From assembly GCA_013202335.1 (NCBI GenBank), contig JABMQR010000040.1, positions 1-14,782 on the forward strand: a stretch of DNA of 14,782 nt. The letters are read 5' to 3'. Position 1 is the first letter of the stretch, and each line of letters starts with the position of its first letter. This document shows positions 12,505 through 14,782 of this stretch, one piece after another. A program made the translations under genes and the position numbers. The notes below the pieces were generated by a model. That model had not been told where the DNA came from. It was given only the letters and a program-made list of their open reading frames with translations, and made no database searches. The DNA is from Bacteroidota bacterium. Its GTDB lineage: Bacteria > Spirochaetota > Spirochaetia > JABMQR01.

Positions 12505-12526
12505 AAAAAACAAACTATTGTTTGTT
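12505..12526 (-). terminator. Probable terminator of HAD gene
   Basis: On the minus strand AACAAAC-AATA-GTTTGTT (12526-12509) is followed by TTTT, 9 nt beyond the HAD stop codon. The stem is AT-rich but the layout is that of an intrinsic terminator. Confidence 0.5.
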
Positions 12527-12535
12527 CATTTTCCT

Positions 12536-13237
12536 TTACAAAAGGTAACTTGTCAACAACTCCGGCAAATCTACATATCGTGAAAAAATAATATCAGCCT
12601 GAGGATATTTTTTTCTTGCATTTACCATGTTTTTTGTGATTAATGCTGTTTTCATGCCGGACGCACGGGCACCAATAATATCTTTTGCATAACTATTTCC
12701 TACGTACATAATTTCAGAGGGCTTGTATCCCAACTTTTCTGCCAGATAGAGAAAGGGTTCTTTTCGGGGTTTTAAGTATCCGGTATCTTCAGAGCAGCAA
12801 AAAGCATCAGAAAGATCTGAAACCTGCAGAGCCTCCAGTTTTGTTCCCAGAGGAAAATCAGAAAGAATCCCCAATTTCAAGCCCATATTTTTCAACTCCA
12901 GCCATGCTCCTCTGACGTTTTTATAGGAATGTACAGATTTGAAAACAGTATCCCAGCTCCCATAAATTTTTCTGCTGATCCGGCTTTTAGTTTTACTGAC
13001 AAGCTCTCCCTCGGGCAGACGACCCATTGATCTGAGAACGGCTTTAGCCTGTCTGGTCCTAAAACCTTCCTCAAACTCCTCTCCGGCTGCCGCTGCATCA
13101 CGGAGAATCTTCCTGGCCCGGCCGTAATGATAGAGAAGATTCGGATTTTTCAGTAGTATTGGGATCGAATAGATACTCATCAAAGATTCTGGATATAGCG
13201 TCCCGTCAATATCAAATCCAACTGCCTTAATAGACAT
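12536..13237 (-). CDS. HAD-superfamily hydrolase (phosphatase)
   Basis: A 233-residue HAD hydrolase with a helical cap between motifs I and II (subclass C1 layout). Motif I FDIDGTLYP carries nucleophile D9 and acid/base D11. Motif II is ILSDF (S126). Motif III is the Lys of GYLKP (K156). Motif IV is VGNSYAKDIIGA (D186), with Asn in place of the first Asp of the common GD motif. These enzymes remove phosphate from small metabolites, but the substrate cannot be read from sequence; phosphoglycolate or nucleotide phosphatase-like members look similar. ATG 13237 has AGGA 3 nt upstream. It lies between der and the coiled-coil gene on the same strand, separated from both by hairpins. Confidence 0.87.
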   Translation of the reverse strand: MSIKAVGFDIDGTLYPESLMSIYSIPILLKNPNLLYHYGRARKILRDAAAAGEEFEEGFRTRQAKAVLRSMGRLPEGELVSKTKSRISRKIYGSWDTVFKSVHSYKNVRGAWLELKNMGLKLGILSDFPLGTKLEALQVSDLSDAFCCSEDTGYLKPRKEPFLYLAEKLGYKPSEIMYVGNSYAKDIIGARASGMKTALITKNMVNARKKYPQADIIFSRYVDLPELLTSYLL

Positions 13238-13270
13238 TATTCCTCATCTTTGAGGCAAATGCAAAAATAT

Positions 13271-13297
13271 CAGAAACAAATTTTATATTTGTTTCTG
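13271..13297 (-). promoter_or_regulatory. 11-bp perfect hairpin upstream of HAD gene
   Basis: CAGAAACAAAT (13271-13281) pairs perfectly with ATTTGTTTCTG (13287-13297) around a 5-nt loop. On the minus strand it is followed by ATATTTTTGC, 34 nt before the HAD start. It could terminate der transcripts or sit in the HAD leader. Confidence 0.45.
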
Positions 13298-13340
13298 GTT
13301 GCAGGAGCCTCCGTTTAGTCTTCTATAGGGAAAATTGAGA

Positions 13341-13360
13341 GTCAGTCCATTTAGACTGAT
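13341..13360 (-). terminator. Weak terminator after der
   Basis: TCAGTC (13342-13347) pairs with GACTGA (13354-13359), plus one G-T pair, around a 6-nt loop. It begins 8 nt beyond the der stop codon. On the minus strand it is followed by TCTCAATTTT, a poor T-tract. Confidence 0.4.
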
Positions 13361-13367
13361 CCTAACA

Positions 13368-14747
13368 CTAACCCCTTCGTTTTCTTTCGCGCAAATGTAT
13401 CTCTAATGGGACTGAAGGAAACCCAAGTTCTTTGCGGATATTATTTGTAAGATACTGAAGATATCCTTTAGGAAATCCCTTCAAGTGGTTAACAAAGAGT
13501 AAAAAATAGACCGGTTTTGTGCTTGTTTGGGTTCCGTAGAGAATCTTGTAGTATGTCCCTGTTCCCCGGGGAATTTCATACCGCTCCAGCCAGCCTTTAA
13601 GTGCCTGATTGAATTTCCCGGTTTCCACGCGTTTGATCAACTGCTTCCATACTCCCCATACCGTATCAAGAAGTTTTTCCATCCCTTCACCTGTTTTGGC
13701 TGATAGCGGCACAATGGGTGCAAAGCCAAGAATCGGAAACAAAAACCGCGTTCGATCTGTTATTGCTTCAAGCTGGTTCGGAACATGTTTGATGAGATCC
13801 CACTTGTTGAGAACCAGTACAACCCCTTTCCCTTTTTGAACAATAAGGTTGGCAATTTTCTTATCCTGCTCAGAAAGTCCCTCGACTGAATCAACCATGA
13901 TAAGAATTATATCTGATTCATCTATGGTACTGATTGCACGATTAACTGAGTAATACTCAACGTTTTCACCGACTTTTTTCTTTTTTCTGATACCTGCAGT
14001 ATCAAGGACAATGTAATCAGTTCCCTTATAAGAAAAGTTTCCGGTAACAACGTCACGGGTAGTTCCCGGGATTTCACTTACGATAGAGGACTCAATCCCG
14101 GTAAGTTGATTGGTTAGCGTAGATTTACCCGTATTTGGTTTACCCATAATCGCTATTCTTATCTCTGTCTCTATCTCTTCTTCTTCACCATCTTCCTTTT
14201 CATCAAACCTATTTAAATCTACCGAAAGATTCATTTTCTCAATAAGAGCCTCTTCCAACTCCACAATTCCCAGCCCGTGGGTTGATGAGATTCCTAATAC
14301 ATTCTTAATCCCATATGAGTAGAATTCCCAAATTTGGTCTTCTCTTGCGGGGTTGTCGACTTTATTCACCAATAAAATAATTTTTTTCGTATAGGGCCGA
14401 AGTGCCTCAATAAGTGTCTGATCCTCAGGTGTTACCTCAGTTATATCCAACATGAGAAGTATAACATCCGCCTTTTTAAGGACAGCATAACTTTTTTCTG
14501 TAACCAGATAATCCAGTCCTTCCTGATCCAGCTTTAATCCGCCGGTATCCGCCAGCATCACGGTATTTCCTTCAAGGTCCCATTTCTCAAAAATAGGGTC
14601 GCGCGTAACTCCCGGCGTTGGATCTGTGATAGCTCTTCTTTTTCTAATGAGCCGGTTAAAAAGTGTGGACTTCCCAACATTTGGACGTCCTATTATTGCA
14701 ATTAATGGTACCTGAATTTTAGGTACTAAAGAAATTGAATCGTTCAT
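13368..14747 (-). CDS. der: Ribosome-assembly GTPase Der (EngA)
   Basis: A 459-residue tandem GTPase needed for 50S subunit maturation. First G domain: GRPNVGKS (about 20-27), PTPGVTRD, DTGGL and NKVD. An acidic linker (EKEDGEEEEIETE) follows. Second G domain: GKPNTGKSTL, GTTRD, LDTAGIRKKKKVGENVEYYS and NKWD. The C-terminal KH-like domain ends in the basic RERKRRG. Length fits the family. Start chosen at ATG 14747, where AGGG lies about 9-10 nt upstream; ATG 14765 and TTG 14774 are also in frame without a Shine-Dalgarno. The frame stays open to the window edge, so a start beyond it is possible but unlikely. Confidence 0.95.
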   Translation of the reverse strand: MNDSISLVPKIQVPLIAIIGRPNVGKSTLFNRLIRKRRAITDPTPGVTRDPIFEKWDLEGNTVMLADTGGLKLDQEGLDYLVTEKSYAVLKKADVILLMLDITEVTPEDQTLIEALRPYTKKIILLVNKVDNPAREDQIWEFYSYGIKNVLGISSTHGLGIVELEEALIEKMNLSVDLNRFDEKEDGEEEEIETEIRIAIMGKPNTGKSTLTNQLTGIESSIVSEIPGTTRDVVTGNFSYKGTDYIVLDTAGIRKKKKVGENVEYYSVNRAISTIDESDIILIMVDSVEGLSEQDKKIANLIVQKGKGVVLVLNKWDLIKHVPNQLEAITDRTRFLFPILGFAPIVPLSAKTGEGMEKLLDTVWGVWKQLIKRVETGKFNQALKGWLERYEIPRGTGTYYKILYGTQTSTKPVYFLLFVNHLKGFPKGYLQYLTNNIRKELGFPSVPLEIHLRERKRRG

Positions 14748-14782
14748 TTGACCATTCCCTGACATATTCGTCAATTTTTGTA

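Noticed and set aside
1..14782. CRISPR arrays, tRNA or rRNA genes, IS transposases, replication origin
   Set aside because: No regularly spaced direct repeats, no cloverleaf or rRNA segments and no transposase frame were seen in any gap. No DnaA-box cluster was noticed.

Overview
The window is a stretch of ordinary bacterial chromosome of moderate-to-low GC, most probably from a free-living or host-associated spirochaete (Spirochaetota). The reasons are the rpsT-HU gene pair in the order I recall from Borrelia, a RicT/PSP1 protein next to them, the grpE-dnaK-dnaJ order without hrcA in the window, and the protein styles. The assignment is inference from gene content, with no search behind it. 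No phage, plasmid, CRISPR, rRNA or tRNA gene was seen.

Layout. Bases 1-2359, minus strand: a PSP1/RicT-like protein, ribosomal protein S20 (GTG start, own promoter and a long structured leader) and an HU-family DNA-binding protein. A MITE-like repeat follows the HU stop codon. Bases 2721-6228, plus strand: a TatD-family metallohydrolase, a tRNA-dihydrouridine synthase and a divergent PurD-like ATP-grasp protein, with a second copy of the repeat between the first two. Bases 6280-11169, minus strand: the chaperone cluster grpE-dnaK-dnaJ, ending in the tightly coupled 23S rRNA methyltransferase gene rlmB. Bases 11424-14747, minus strand: der (GTPase for 50S assembly), a HAD phosphatase, and a membrane-anchored coiled-coil protein whose C-terminus resembles the DUF2802/DUF6115/SwrB group.

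Common theme. Most genes serve translation, ribosome assembly, RNA modification or protein folding (S20, Der, RlmB, Dus, RicT-like, DnaK/DnaJ/GrpE), as expected of a housekeeping region. The coding content is conventional. The unusual material lies between the genes: nearly every intergenic gap carries one to four strong inverted repeats (7-25 bp arms, mostly 3-6 nt loops), several followed by T-runs.

Most worth checking: (1) the repeat pair at 25-164 and 3592-3860, whose right end in the second copy supplies the ribosome-binding site of the dihydrouridine synthase; (2) a GC hairpin sitting exactly between a strong Shine-Dalgarno and the start codon of the RicT-like gene; (3) a PurD-like protein lacking several ATP/metal-site residues; (4) a structured rpsT leader beginning at the predicted +1; (5) stacked hairpins in all gaps of the chaperone cluster, with no CIRCE operator. 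I saw no clearly new multi-gene system.
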